Below are positions 41,427 through 50,749 of a stretch of 64,000 bases of DNA, piece after piece. Each line of letters starts with the position of its first letter. The first letter of the stretch is position 1. The notes under the pieces are model-generated. The model saw only the letters and a list, made by a program, of their open reading frames with translations. It was not told where the DNA came from and did no database searches. This stretch comes from Glycomyces sambucus (GTDB taxonomy: Bacteria > Actinomycetota > Actinomycetes > Mycobacteriales > Micromonosporaceae). The stretch covers positions 496,001 to 560,000 of the forward strand of contig NZ_FNGF01000003.1 in the NCBI RefSeq assembly GCF_900102815.1. The letters run 5' to 3'. A program made the position numbers and the translations under genes.

Positions 41427-41455
41427 GGCTGTTCCTCTCCGGAACCTCGTCGGCC

Positions 41456-41827
41456 TCAGGCCGTCTCCGCGATCACCACCGCTGTCGCGATACCGCCATC
41501 ATGCGACAGCGAGACGTGCCAGCGCGAGACGCCACGCTGGGCGGCGGCGGCCGCCACGGATCCGGTGATCTCCAGGGACGGGCGCCCGTCCGGTTCGGAG
41601 AGCACTTGGCAGTCGGCCCAGCGCATCCCGCCGGGGGCGCCGAGGGCCTTGGCCACGGCCTCCTTGGCGGCGAAGCGGGCGGCGAGGGACTCGGTGCGGC
41701 GTCGGCGCCCGTCGGGGGCGCTGCGCTCGGCCTCGGTGAAGAGCTTGTCGGCGACGTGCGGGGTCCGTTCGAGTACGCGCTCGAACCGGTCCACGGCCAC
41801 GACGTCTATGCCCACGGCGACGATCAC
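41456..41827 (-). CDS. acpS: Holo-[acyl-carrier-protein] synthase
   Basis: This encodes 123 residues, a full-length AcpS. It moves 4'-phosphopantetheine from CoA to acyl carrier proteins. Mg2+-binding Asp is in [10 protein letters not shown] and the second acidic motif in [14 protein letters not shown]. The start GTG 41827 lies six bases after CACTCT, a possible -10 box for a leaderless mRNA. It is followed by nnr. Confidence 0.95.
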   Translation of the reverse strand: MIVAVGIDVVAVDRFERVLERTPHVADKLFTEAERSAPDGRRRRTESLAARFAAKEAVAKALGAPGGMRWADCQVLSEPDGRPSLEITGSVAAAAAQRGVSRWHVSLSHDGGIATAVVIAETA

Positions 41828-41958
41828 CCGTCAAGAGTGCCACGGGATCGGGCGTCCCGCCCCTGTTCGGGCGGGTTCATCCGCGAGCGTGGTGTTCTGC
41901 CCGCCGGCCGGTCAGTGCCGGGTGTGGACGGTGCGTGATGGGATGGGGCCGTTCGGTG

Positions 41959-42555
41959 TCAGCGATCCCGGTGCGGCAGTGCGAGGGCGGGGAGGATGGC
42001 CTGGTCCACGACGGCGGCGAGGTAGTCGTCGTCGGGCGCCTCGCCGGTGTCGAGGATGCGCTTGGCGACCATGGCCTCGCCGATGTCGAGGACGACGGGG
42101 GTGAGGCGGTCGGGGTCGACGATCCCGTTGGCGGCGTAGTGGCGCAGGACGGTCTGGGTGAAGGTGCCGCCGCGGCGGTCGAAGACGCGCTCCCAGAGCG
42201 CTTCGACGACGGCGGGGTCGCGGGCGGGGTCGGCGAGGAGGGCCATGACGGCGCGGCCGGCGGGGCTGAAGCCCCAGTCGACCATGAGGCGCAGGGAGGC
42301 GATGAGGTCGCCGCGGAGGTCGTCGGCGCCGGGGGCGGGCTGCTCGACGGGGTGGAGGGCGGCGAGGGCGTCGAGGAGGAGGTCGACGGGGTCGGACCAG
42401 CGGCGGTAGAGGGTGGTGCGGGCGGTGGCGGCGCGCTTGGCGATGGCGTCCATGGTGAGCCGTCCGGGGCCGGAGGCGGCGGCCTCCTCGACGGCGGCGG
42501 TGTGGATGGCGTCGAGCAGGTCCTTGCCGCGCCGTCGTGTCCGGCCTTCGGCCAT
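41959..42555 (-). CDS. TetR-family regulator
   Basis: This encodes 198 residues. The N-terminal helix-turn-helix (~15-62, LTMDAIAKRAATARTTLYRRW) is followed by an all-helical ligand domain of the TetR_C type. It is divergent from the DUF418 membrane protein with 81 bases between starts, which hold a clear inverted repeat. Control of the divergent pair is the simplest reading. Confidence 0.92.
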   Translation of the reverse strand: MAEGRTRRRGKDLLDAIHTAAVEEAAASGPGRLTMDAIAKRAATARTTLYRRWSDPVDLLLDALAALHPVEQPAPGADDLRGDLIASLRLMVDWGFSPAGRAVMALLADPARDPAVVEALWERVFDRRGGTFTQTVLRHYAANGIVDPDRLTPVVLDIGEAMVAKRILDTGEAPDDDYLAAVVDQAILPALALPHRDR

Positions 42556-42584
42556 GCGCCACCCCCATGCGTTAGCTACAGTCT

Positions 42585-42607
42585 TGTATCTTATCGTTTT
42601 AGATACA
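42585..42607. promoter_or_regulatory. Probable TetR operator between divergent genes
   Basis: TGTATCT and AGATACA are perfect seven-base arms around a nine-base AT-rich spacer. Outer TACA/TGTA steps extend the symmetry to 42577-42615. It is centred between the two starts. Confidence 0.75.
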
Positions 42608-42636
42608 CCCTTGTACCTAAAACTCGTGGAGCCGCG

Positions 42637-43812
42637 ATGTCACTCTCCCCGCCCGCCATTATGAGCACCCCCGTCGCCGAGCGCTCGCTCGCACCCGACC
42701 TGGCCAGGGGCGCGATGCTCCTCTTCATCGCCCTCGCCCACGCCCACATGTTCCTCGCGCACGAGACCACCGGCTTCCGCGGCTACGCCGTCGACGGCAC
42801 CGCCCTCGACCGCGTCGCCGCCGGCCTCCAGGTCCTGTTCGTAGACGGCCGGGCCCTGCCCATGTTCGCCGGCCTGTTCGGCTACGGCCTCGCCCGCCTC
42901 GTCGACCGCCGCATGCGCTCCGGCGCCGACTGGCCCCGGGCCCGGCGCCTCGTGCGCCGCCGCTCGTGGTGGCTGATCGCCTTCGGGTTCGCGCACGCCG
43001 CCCTCCTGTTCTTCGGCGACATCCTCGCCGCCTACGGGTTCATCGGCCTCGTCTTCACCGGACTCCTCGCCGCGAAGGACCGGACCCTGCTGCGCACCAC
43101 CGGGATCGTGCTCGCCTTCCACGTGCTCGTCGTCATCGCCGCCGGATTCTCGGCCGAGGCCGCCGGGCACGAGAACGCCTCCCCGACCCTCGTCGCCGAC
43201 CCGGTCGAGGCCGCCGCCGCGCGCCTCCTCGTCTGGTCGGCCCTGACCCCCACGTTCTACGTCGTCGACGTCGTGCCCGCCTTCGCGATCGGCATCTGGG
43301 CCGCGCGCCGCCGCATCCTCGACGAGCCCTCCCGGCACCTGCCGCTGCTGCGGCGCACCGCCCTGTGGGGCATCGCGGCCGGCGTTGCCGGCGGCCTGCC
43401 GCTCATGCTCGCCGACACGCGGCTGTGGCACGCGGAAGGACCGGTCGCCATCGCGGCGTACGTCCTCCACTCGCTCACCGGCCTCGGCACCGGGCTCGGC
43501 CTCGCCGCGCTCGTGGCCCTCGTCGCCGCCCGCAACGCGCATGGACACCGGGCCGCGGGGCCCCTGACGCGGGCCCTCGCGGCGTGCGGGCAGCGGTCGC
43601 TCACCTGCTACCTGCTCCAGTCGGTCGCGTTCACCGCACTCTTCGTCCCCTACGCGGGGAACCTCGGCGCGACCCTCGGCGACGCGGCGGCTTCCGGCAT
43701 CGCGGTCCTGGTGTGGGCCGCGACGGTGGCGCTGGCGGCGTGGATGGCCCGCGCCGGGGTGCGGGGCCCGTTCGAGGTGCTGCTGCGCCGCCTCACGTAC
43801 GGCCGCGCGTAG
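42637..43812 (+). CDS. DUF418-type integral membrane protein
   Basis: This encodes 391 residues with about ten membrane helices. The N-terminal APDLARGAMLLFIALAH and the C-terminal DUF418 region (ACGQRSLTCYLLQSV) are typical of this family of membrane proteins, which resemble acyltransferase-3 proteins but have no proven reaction. ATG 42637 has GGAG six bases upstream; ATG 42661 is a weaker alternative. Likely repressed by the divergent TetR protein. Confidence 0.88.
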   Translation: MSLSPPAIMSTPVAERSLAPDLARGAMLLFIALAHAHMFLAHETTGFRGYAVDGTALDRVAAGLQVLFVDGRALPMFAGLFGYGLARLVDRRMRSGADWPRARRLVRRRSWWLIAFGFAHAALLFFGDILAAYGFIGLVFTGLLAAKDRTLLRTTGIVLAFHVLVVIAAGFSAEAAGHENASPTLVADPVEAAAARLLVWSALTPTFYVVDVVPAFAIGIWAARRRILDEPSRHLPLLRRTALWGIAAGVAGGLPLMLADTRLWHAEGPVAIAAYVLHSLTGLGTGLGLAALVALVAARNAHGHRAAGPLTRALAACGQRSLTCYLLQSVAFTALFVPYAGNLGATLGDAAASGIAVLVWAATVALAAWMARAGVRGPFEVLLRRLTYGRA

Positions 43813-43820
43813 GAAGCGGG

Positions 43821-43852
43821 ACGGGCCCGGCCGCTGCTGCGGCCGGGCCCGT
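43821..43852. terminator. Bidirectional hairpin between DUF418 and dacB genes
   Basis: A perfect 14-bp stem (43821-43834 with 43839-43852) with a TGCT loop lies between convergent stops. Confidence 0.85.
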
Positions 43853-43872
43853 TCACGTTGCGGTGCAATGTG

Positions 43873-45441
43873 TTAGCAGATGCTCGGCTCGTACCAGGAG
43901 CACTCCCAGTCCGCGGGGAGCTCCTCGGCGGGCTCGGCGATCTCCTCGGCCTCGGCCGCGAACGTCGCGAACTCCGACTCGGTGGTGTCGGCGCTGTAGG
44001 AGGCGAGGACGACCGCGATCTGGTCCTCCAGGCCCTTGATGTTGCTGGTCAGGAAGTCGTTGAACATGACGCTGAACACCAGTTCGCGCCCGTCCGCGTC
44101 GGTGACGAAGCCAGAGAGCGCCGAGACGGAGGTGAGCGAACCGGTCTTGGCCCGGACGTTCCCCGCCGCCTCCGTGCCGCACATGCGGCTGAGGAGGGTC
44201 CCGTCGACGCAGGCGACCGGGAGCGAGTCGTGGTAGGTGTCGAACCAGGGGGCGTCCTGGGCGCCGATGAGCAGGTCGGTGAGCATGTCGGGGGTCAGCT
44301 CGTCCCAGCGGGACATGCCGGAGCCGTCGACCTGGCGGATCGGACCGGTGTTGACGCCGTACTCCTCGATCCCGCTGTAGATCGCGGCCTTGCCGGACGC
44401 GAAGGTCCCCAGCCCGGTCTGCGCGAGCCCCGCGGCCTTGAAGAACGCTTCGGCGTACAAGTTGTTCGAGGGCTTCATGAGGTCGTCGGTCAGGTCGGCG
44501 AGCGTGGCGGACGAGTGCGAGGCGAGGGACTCCCCGCCCTGCGGGGTCTCCTCGTGCAGGCGCACGTCGCCGAGGAGGTCGATGCCCGCGGCGTCGAGCG
44601 CGTCGGCAAAGACGTCGGCGGCGAGCCCGGTCGGGTCGATGACCGCGCGGGTGCCGTAGGTGCCGGAGGACCCGGCGGCGACGGTCCCGCTGACGCGGAT
44701 CGTGTTGGCGTGCTCGTCACGGCTGAACTGCACGTTCGTGGAAGTGCCCGTGGTGGCGGTGGACTCGACCGTCACATAGTCGGTCTCGGGGACGGTCTCG
44801 ATCACCGCGGGGCTCCCGGCGGTCGCGCCGGGCCGCACGTACACGCGGACGGTCCCGGCCAGATGGTCGCTGCCGGAGCCGATGGTGAGGGCGCTGATCT
44901 CGGCGCCGGCCGAGCTCATGACGTCGCTCCAGGACCACACGTCGCCGTGGCGGGCCGCGTCGAACGCGGTGTCGTCCGCGACCAGGTCGCCGTCCACAGT
45001 GGTGACACCGGCTTCGACGAGCTGGTCGGCGAGCGAGCGGTAGTCGGCCGCCAGCATCGACGGGTCGCCGCTGCCGCGCAGGTACAGGTCGCCGGAGACG
45101 GTCCCGTCGACGGGCGCGTCGGCGACGACGTCGGTGGTGAAGGTGAAGTCCTCGCCGAGGACCTCGAGGGCTCCCGCGACGGTGGACAGCTTGTTGTTCG
45201 AGGCGGGGATCGCCCGCTGGTTGCCGTGGTGGTCGTACACGACCTCTCCGGTGGCGGCGTCCTTGACGATGATGCTCGCCTGGGAGTCGGTGACCTTGGG
45301 GTCCTGGAGGATCGCGTCGATCGCGGCGGCGAGCGCCTCGTTCCCGGTCTCCTCTGCTTGCGCGACGGTGGTGGCCGCGATGATCATGGCGCCGGCGGCG
45401 GTGACGGCCGCCGCGCCCGAAATGAGGGTGCGTCGTTTCAC
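43873..45441 (-). CDS. dacB: D-alanyl-D-alanine carboxypeptidase/endopeptidase, PBP4 type (S13)
   Basis: This encodes 522 residues with a signal peptide (cleavage near AQAEE, ~residue 30). Active-site motifs are SxxK with Ser81 and Lys84 in PASNNKL, SxN in KPSNNLYAE, and KTG in RAKTGSL. The extra beta domain of class C PBPs is inserted after SxxK. It trims or cuts cross-links in peptidoglycan. The last ~40 residues are an acidic extension ending in CSWYEPSIC. GTG 45441 lies seven bases after TAGACT, suggesting a leaderless mRNA. Confidence 0.94.
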   Translation of the reverse strand: MKRRTLISGAAAVTAAGAMIIAATTVAQAEETGNEALAAAIDAILQDPKVTDSQASIIVKDAATGEVVYDHHGNQRAIPASNNKLSTVAGALEVLGEDFTFTTDVVADAPVDGTVSGDLYLRGSGDPSMLAADYRSLADQLVEAGVTTVDGDLVADDTAFDAARHGDVWSWSDVMSSAGAEISALTIGSGSDHLAGTVRVYVRPGATAGSPAVIETVPETDYVTVESTATTGTSTNVQFSRDEHANTIRVSGTVAAGSSGTYGTRAVIDPTGLAADVFADALDAAGIDLLGDVRLHEETPQGGESLASHSSATLADLTDDLMKPSNNLYAEAFFKAAGLAQTGLGTFASGKAAIYSGIEEYGVNTGPIRQVDGSGMSRWDELTPDMLTDLLIGAQDAPWFDTYHDSLPVACVDGTLLSRMCGTEAAGNVRAKTGSLTSVSALSGFVTDADGRELVFSVMFNDFLTSNIKGLEDQIAVVLASYSADTTESEFATFAAEAEEIAEPAEELPADWECSWYEPSIC

Positions 45442-45448
45442 AGGCGTG

Positions 45449-45454
45449 AGTCTA
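45449..45454 (-). promoter_or_regulatory. -10 box TAGACT of leaderless dacB
   Basis: TAGACT ends seven bases before GTG 45441. Confidence 0.6.
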
Positions 45455-45619
45455 GCGACTGCACGGCTTTTGCAGGGTTCTGCGCAAGGTGCCGGATATC
45501 GCCCTGTTGCGAGGCAACCGAATCGGGCATGAGAAGCGTAGGTACTCGTGCGGTGCCCGGCCCGCCCGGGAACGGAACCGGCCCGGGGCGCCCGCAGGCG
45601 GCCCCGGACCGGAAGGTCC

Positions 45620-45710
45620 CTATTCGACTCTGCTCTTTCGTCCGTGCGCTCTTTCGACCGTGCCTTATTCGACCGTGCCTTATTCGACCGTGCCCTATTC
45701 GACCGTGACC
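45620..45710. repeat. Tandem 15-bp copies of the glmS stop-codon region
   Basis: The 15-base unit CTATTCGACCGTGAC (45695-45709), which encodes the last residues and stop of glmS, is repeated at 45680-45694 and 45665-45679 and, more degraded, at 45649, 45633 and 45620. About six units in all extend downstream of the gene. Confidence 0.9.
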
Positions 45711-47548
45711 GACTTCGCGAGGTTCCGCGGCTGGTCGATGTCGCGGCCCAGGGCCGTCGCCAGCTCGGCCGCGAACTCCTGGAGCGGGACGGCAGTCAGC
45801 AGCGGCGCCAGCAGGGTCGGCGACGCGGGCGTCTCGATCACGAAGTCCGCGTGGACGGCCGTGATCTTGTCGCCCTCCTCGCACACCGCGATCACCTTCG
45901 CGCCGCGCGCCTTCACCTCCTGGATGTTGGAGATGATCTTGTCGTGCAGGAGCGAGCGCCCGCGCGGGCTCGGCACGATCGCGACGACCGGCGTGCCCGC
46001 CTCGATCAGGGAGATCGGGCCGTGCTTCAGCTCGCCCGCCGCGAAGCCCTCCGCGTGCAGGTACGCGAGCTCCTTCAGCTTCAGCGCGCCTTCGAGCGCC
46101 ACCGGGTAGCCGACGTGGCGGCCGATGAACAGCACGCGCTCGCCGCTCGCCGCGCACTCGCGCGCCATCTCGCGGACCGGGTCGAGGTTCTCGATGACCT
46201 TCGCGATCTTCCCGGGCGCCGCCACGAGCTCGTCGAGGATCGCCGACACCTCGTCGGCGTACTTGATGCCGCGCACCTGCGCGAGGTGCAGGCCCACCAG
46301 GTAGCAGGCCGCGAGCTGCGTCAGGAACGCCTTCGTCGACGCCACCGCGACCTCGATCCCGGCGCGCGTGTACAGCACCGCGTCGGACTCGCGCGGGATC
46401 GTCGAGCCGACCGTGTTGGAGATCGAGAGCACCCGGGCCTTCTGGTCCTTCGCGTGCCGCACCGCCATGAGCGTGTCCATGGTCTCGCCCGACTGCGAGA
46501 TCGCCACGACCAGCGTGGACCGGTCGAGGACCGGGTCGCGGTAGCGGAACTCGCTCGCGAGCTCGACCTCGCACGGGATGCGCGTCCAGTGCTCGATCGC
46601 GTACTTCGTGACCAGCCCCGCGTGGTACGAGGTGCCGCACGCGACGATGAAGACCTTGTCGATGTCGCGGAAGTCCTGGTCGGACATGCGCACCTCGTCG
46701 AGGACGATCTGCCCCTGCTCGTCGATGCGCCCGCGCAGCGTGTCGGCGACCGCCTGCGGCTGCTCGTGGATCTCCTTGGCCATGAACGTGTCGAAGCCGC
46801 CCTTCTCGGCGGCCGCGATGTCCCAGTCGACGCTGAACGGCTTGCCCTCGGAGGGGGCGCCGTCGAAGCCGCTCACCGCGACCCCGTCGCGGTTGATGGT
46901 CACGATCTGGTCCTGGCCCAGCTCGATCGCCTCGGTCGTGTAGGCGATGAACGCCGCCACGTCGGAGCCCAGGAAGTACTCGCCCTCGCCCAGGCCGACC
47001 ACGAGCGGGGAGTTGCGGCGGGCGCCCACGACCGTGTCCGGGTCGTCGGCGGCGACCGCGAGGAGCGTGAACGCGCCTTCGAGGCGGCGGCACACGCGCG
47101 CCATGGCGGCGGTGAGGTCGCCGTCTGCGCCGTACTCGCGGCCGAGGAGGTGGGCCGCGACCTCGGTGTCGGTGTCGGAGAGGAACTCGATCCCGTCCGC
47201 TTCGAGCTCGGCGCGGAGCTGCCCGAAGTTCTCGATGATGCCGTTGTGGATCAGGGAGACCCGGCCGTCGGCCGAGCGGTGGGGGTGCGCGTTGCGGTCG
47301 GAGGGGACGCCGTGGGTCGCCCAGCGGGTGTGCCCGATGCCGCAGGTGGACTCGGGGAGCGGGTGGTCGGCGAGGGCCGCTTCGAGGTTCGCGAGCTTGC
47401 CGGCGCGCTTGTCGACCTCGATGCGGCCGTCGGCCGACACCAGCGCGATGCCCGCGGAGTCGTAGCCGCGGTATTCGAGACGGCGCAGGCCGTCGAGCAC
47501 GACGTCGACGGCGCTGCGGCGGCCGACGTATCCAACGATTCCACACAT
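45695..47548 (-). CDS. glmS: Glutamine-fructose-6-phosphate aminotransferase
   Basis: This encodes 617 residues. The N-terminal class II glutamine amidotransferase domain begins MCGIVGYVGRR, with Cys2 the nucleophile. Two SIS domains (CGTSYHAG, SQSGETMDTL, GRHVGYPVALEGALKLKE) make glucosamine-6-phosphate for the cell wall. ATG 47548 is fixed by the need for Cys2 and lies seven bases after TAGTGT, so the mRNA is probably leaderless. No glmS riboswitch is seen. The last codons and stop seed a tandem repeat downstream. Confidence 0.97.
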   Translation of the reverse strand: MCGIVGYVGRRSAVDVVLDGLRRLEYRGYDSAGIALVSADGRIEVDKRAGKLANLEAALADHPLPESTCGIGHTRWATHGVPSDRNAHPHRSADGRVSLIHNGIIENFGQLRAELEADGIEFLSDTDTEVAAHLLGREYGADGDLTAAMARVCRRLEGAFTLLAVAADDPDTVVGARRNSPLVVGLGEGEYFLGSDVAAFIAYTTEAIELGQDQIVTINRDGVAVSGFDGAPSEGKPFSVDWDIAAAEKGGFDTFMAKEIHEQPQAVADTLRGRIDEQGQIVLDEVRMSDQDFRDIDKVFIVACGTSYHAGLVTKYAIEHWTRIPCEVELASEFRYRDPVLDRSTLVVAISQSGETMDTLMAVRHAKDQKARVLSISNTVGSTIPRESDAVLYTRAGIEVAVASTKAFLTQLAACYLVGLHLAQVRGIKYADEVSAILDELVAAPGKIAKVIENLDPVREMARECAASGERVLFIGRHVGYPVALEGALKLKELAYLHAEGFAAGELKHGPISLIEAGTPVVAIVPSPRGRSLLHDKIISNIQEVKARGAKVIAVCEEGDKITAVHADFVIETPASPTLLAPLLTAVPLQEFAAELATALGRDIDQPRNLAKSVTVE

Positions 47549-47555
47549 GCGAGAA

Positions 47556-47561
47556 ACACTA
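47556..47561 (-). promoter_or_regulatory. -10 box TAGTGT of leaderless glmS
   Basis: TAGTGT ends seven bases before ATG 47548. Confidence 0.6.
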
Positions 47562-47709
47562 CCGCAGTTTCGCGCATCACTCATGCGCGGATCAGCGTGA
47601 ATCGATCACACCGTTTGATCATTGGCCGGGTTCGCCCGGCGTTCACCGCACGGTCACGCACCGTTGGGGCCGCGGCCCCGCGAGTTCACCGCACCGGTCA
47701 CGGGGCTGT

Positions 47710-47819
47710 GCCTACGAACCACGGCTACGAAGCACGGCTCCGGGACCACTGCTCCGGGATGACGGCTACCGGACTGCGGCTACGGGACCGCGACTTCGGA
47801 CCTGCGGCTACGGAACCAC
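47710..47819. repeat. Tandem 13-14-bp copies of the beta-propeller gene's stop region
   Basis: The 14-base unit GGCTACGGAACCAC (47806-47819), which includes the stop codon of the gene at 47808-49727, recurs as about seven degenerate units back to 47710. The unit length is 14 bases, falling to 13 in the two most distal copies. Confidence 0.9.
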
Positions 47820-49727
47820 GGCGATGCCGCGCGCCCCGTCCGCGTTCACGTAACTCACCGCACCACCGGTACCGGCCGCGCTGAGCTGCGCGTCGTGGCA
47901 CCAGTTCGCGGGCACCACCGGCGACTCGCCGTCCACGGGGACCGTGCCCGGGAGCTCGATCTGCCGCACGTCGCCCGCCGACACCTCGTAGAGGCGGCAG
48001 TCCGGCGCGGTCGGGTCCAGCGACTGGTCCGCGGCGAGCAGCGCCCGGTTGTCCGGCAGGACCGTCCCCCAGCCGCGCGCGACCTCCGGGTCCAGCGGCG
48101 TGTACCCCAGGCGCACCTGCGCCCGGTACAGCTTGTCGCCCGAGTCCGCGTCGTACGACTTCACGCCCAGCCAGGAGCCCTCGCGGTCCTTCGCCGTGTA
48201 GCACTCGATGATCTGCACGGTCCGCCGCTCGGCCACCGGCACGTCGGCGCGCGAGTCGCCCCCGGCCGCGATCCCCGCCGCGGGCGCGCCGGTCGGCTGC
48301 GACAGGTGCAGGGTCCCGCCGCACGCCGAGGAGTTCGTGGAGCCGAACGACTGGCCCGACATGCGCCAGCTGATGTCCCCGTCCGCCACGGCGTACGCGA
48401 GGAGCTTGTGCTCGAAGCGGCGGGCCGAGAACGGCCCGTCCGTGACCCGGTCCTCCACACGGCTGTCGATGAGGACCGTGTCGCCGGAGACGAGGAACGA
48501 GTCGGGCACGACCTCCGCGTCGGTGTCGACCTCCCGCTCCCACGCGGCGGCGCCGTCGTCGAGGTCGAAGGCGAGCACGTAGTCGCGGGCGACGGACCGG
48601 TCCGGGGCGGGCACGCAGTCGGCGAGGAGCACGACGCGCTCGCCGGCGACCTGGGCGGCGGTGCCCTCGCAGCCGGGGGGCATCTCGGCGTCCCAGAGCA
48701 GGTCGCCGCCGAAGTCGTAGACGTGGAAGACCTCGCTGCCGTCCTCGGCGTAGAGGAGGCGGTCGTCGGCGAGGGCGAGGAGGGTCCCGGGCGTGCCGTC
48801 GAAGCTCGCGGTGGCGACCTCCTCGCCGTCGCGGGAGCGCAGGACGCGGGTCTGGAAGTCGTCGCGGTCGTCGGCGCGGGGGCCGGTGAGGGCGACGAGG
48901 TCCTGGGCGTGGGAAAGGACGGGGGACTGGGAGGCGAGCCAGTTCCAGCGGCGGTGGTACCAGACGGCGGCGCCGGTGGCGGGGTCGAGCATGGTGACGG
49001 CCTGCGGGGTCGGGGCGGTGGGGTGGTCGGTGCGCAGGAGTCCGAAGGGGGTGTCGGTGAAGCGCTCGACGCCTGAGAGGGCGGCGAGGCCGTCGAGGCC
49101 GGTCTCCTCGGCGGCGGCCGCGTCGCCGACGCGCACGTCCTGGTTGGCGAGCTCCGCCCAGCGCTGCATGGCGGGGGCGAGCGCGGCGGCGAGGAGGACG
49201 ACGACGGCCACGGCGAACACGCCGACCTTGCGGCGCATCGACCTCGGGGGCCGGGTGCGCCCGCCCGCGTAGCCTTCGACGACGAACTCGGAGAGGGCGA
49301 GGAGCCCGCCGCCGAGGACGCCGAAGCCGTAGGCGAGGGCGGCGACGCCGGCGCGGTGGGTGATGAACTGGCCGGGGCCGGCCTCAGGCATGGAGGTGTA
49401 GACGGCCCAGCCGGCGGCCGCGGCGAAGACGGCGGTGGCGAGCGCGGCGATGATGATGCGCAGTCCGGTGTGGGCGGCGGCGGTGGCGATGACCGCAGCG
49501 GCGATGAGCACGGAGGCGACGGTGCCGATGATCATGTAGACGCCGGAGGACCCGGTCCCGGCGCCGGTCCCGAACGACGCCCAGACGATGAGGACGGCCC
49601 AGCAGGCGAGGGCGGTGATCCCGGCGGCGCGGAGGAAGACGCGGGCGAGCGGGCGCCCGGCCTTGGCCGCGCGGGGCGGGGCCGCGTCGGTGCGGTGGCG
49701 GCCGGTGCCGGAAGCGTTGTGGGACAT
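47808..49727 (-). CDS. Membrane-anchored PQQ-type beta-propeller protein
   Basis: This encodes 639 residues. A short basic N-terminus leads into about five membrane helices (~30-190), followed by an extracytoplasmic part (~195-639) with PQQ/BamB-like propeller repeats such as GAAVWYHRRWNWLAS, GDLLWDAEMP and GDISWRMSGQS. Such proteins in actinobacteria are of unknown role, perhaps envelope sensing or scaffolding. ATG 49727 follows TAGAAA by six bases. Its 3' end is repeated in tandem downstream. Confidence 0.85.
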   Translation of the reverse strand: MSHNASGTGRHRTDAAPPRAAKAGRPLARVFLRAAGITALACWAVLIVWASFGTGAGTGSSGVYMIIGTVASVLIAAAVIATAAAHTGLRIIIAALATAVFAAAAGWAVYTSMPEAGPGQFITHRAGVAALAYGFGVLGGGLLALSEFVVEGYAGGRTRPPRSMRRKVGVFAVAVVVLLAAALAPAMQRWAELANQDVRVGDAAAAEETGLDGLAALSGVERFTDTPFGLLRTDHPTAPTPQAVTMLDPATGAAVWYHRRWNWLASQSPVLSHAQDLVALTGPRADDRDDFQTRVLRSRDGEEVATASFDGTPGTLLALADDRLLYAEDGSEVFHVYDFGGDLLWDAEMPPGCEGTAAQVAGERVVLLADCVPAPDRSVARDYVLAFDLDDGAAAWEREVDTDAEVVPDSFLVSGDTVLIDSRVEDRVTDGPFSARRFEHKLLAYAVADGDISWRMSGQSFGSTNSSACGGTLHLSQPTGAPAAGIAAGGDSRADVPVAERRTVQIIECYTAKDREGSWLGVKSYDADSGDKLYRAQVRLGYTPLDPEVARGWGTVLPDNRALLAADQSLDPTAPDCRLYEVSAGDVRQIELPGTVPVDGESPVVPANWCHDAQLSAAGTGGAVSYVNADGARGIAVVP

Positions 49728-49827
49728 GCCCTCTTTCTACCGGTCACCGGCCCTGCGATCCGGGCTTTCGCACAGATCGCGAGCGGGTTTCCGTGTCGAG
49801 GGCAGCAGCTATGGCGATCGGTGCCGC

Positions 49828-49872
49828 GGGCCCCCGGTCAAAACCCTGACACGGGGGTACGACAGTCCGGGC
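49828..49872 (+). repeat. R-family intergenic repeat, copy R1
   Basis: This 45-base element begins GGGCCCCCGGTCAAAACCCT and ends at GGTACGACAGTCCGGGC. The reverse complement of 52662-52706 matches it at 40 of 45 positions. Confidence 0.85.
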
Positions 49873-50065
49873 TGGACGCGGGGATCGGTGGAGCGGGCCG
49901 CGGGTGAGTGTGCCTCACGTACAGGGGTGCGGCGGTTCCCCCGGTGAGGATGTCCCAGGTAAGGAAGTGCGGAAGCCCGGACCGGACGCGACGGTCAGCG
50001 CGCCGGGTGGCCGGTGAGGGCGTCTCGCGTACAGGGGTGCGGCAGCCCGGGCCGTGGGAGGGGCC
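49873..50065. repeat. Degenerate tandem array derived from R1
   Basis: Between R1 and the thpR stop, the R1 distal half recurs about three times: ACGTACAGGGGTGCGGCGG near 49918, AGGTAAGGAAGTGCGGAAGC near 49953 and GCGTACAGGGGTGCGGCAGC near 50034. With R1 the array fills most of the 359-base gap between the beta-propeller gene and thpR, which holds no gene. Confidence 0.7.
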
Positions 50066-50086
50066 GCGGGCTGCCGCAGGCCGGTG

Positions 50087-50749
50087 TCAGCCGCCGAGGG
50101 GCGCGGAGGCGACGGGGGTGTACTTGGGCTGGGCGCCGACGGGGCCCTTCCCAAAGTCGGACCGGTAGAGGACGAGCTCGTTCGCGGTCCAGCTCGGGCC
50201 GTAGTAGCGGCGGAGGGTGAGCAGGTCCTGCGCGGCCTGCTGGTTGGTGACGCGGTCGCCGGGGCGGGCGAGGGTCACGTGGGGGCGGTACTGCTTCTGG
50301 TCGACGGGCAGGTTCCCGGCGAGGAGGCCGGCGCGGATGCTGTGGACCAGGTCGACGAGGGCGGCGACGTCGCCGTCGAGCCCCGCGTAGACCACCGAGT
50401 AGCGGCCGCGTCCGAAGCGCCCGCCGCCCGAGACGCACAGCCGCATCGGTGCGGCCTCGCGGGCGGCGGCGGCGATGACCTCGGCGGTCTCGGCGCAGCG
50501 CGATTCGGGGACGTCGCCGAGGAAGGCGAGCGTGAGGTGCCAGTTCTCCGAGCGGACCAGGCGGCCGGTAGCGGGCCTGCGGCCCGTGGCGCCGGGGCGG
50601 CTGGGGGCGCCGCGCCGCGCGATGTTGAGGTCGGAGACGACTTCGGCGAGATCGGCGACGGCGTTGTCGGGAAGCGGGAGCGCGGCGAAGAGCCGCTCGG
50701 TCCGTACCTGGGTTGCGACCGGTGGGGTCGCGGTGGCGGAGGCACTCAC
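50087..50749 (-). CDS. thpR: RNA 2',3'-cyclic phosphodiesterase (2H/LigT family)
   Basis: This encodes 220 residues. The two HxTx motifs of the 2H family are present as HLTL (NWHLTLAFLGDVP) and HVTL (RPHVTLARPGD). The family opens 2',3'-cyclic phosphate ends or reverses 2'-5' links in RNA. GTG 50749 has GGAGGG six bases upstream. An extra Arg/Gly-rich loop of ~20 residues precedes the first HxTx. No operon partner. Confidence 0.92.
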   Translation of the reverse strand: MSASATATPPVATQVRTERLFAALPLPDNAVADLAEVVSDLNIARRGAPSRPGATGRRPATGRLVRSENWHLTLAFLGDVPESRCAETAEVIAAAAREAAPMRLCVSGGGRFGRGRYSVVYAGLDGDVAALVDLVHSIRAGLLAGNLPVDQKQYRPHVTLARPGDRVTNQQAAQDLLTLRRYYGPSWTANELVLYRSDFGKGPVGAQPKYTPVASAPLGG

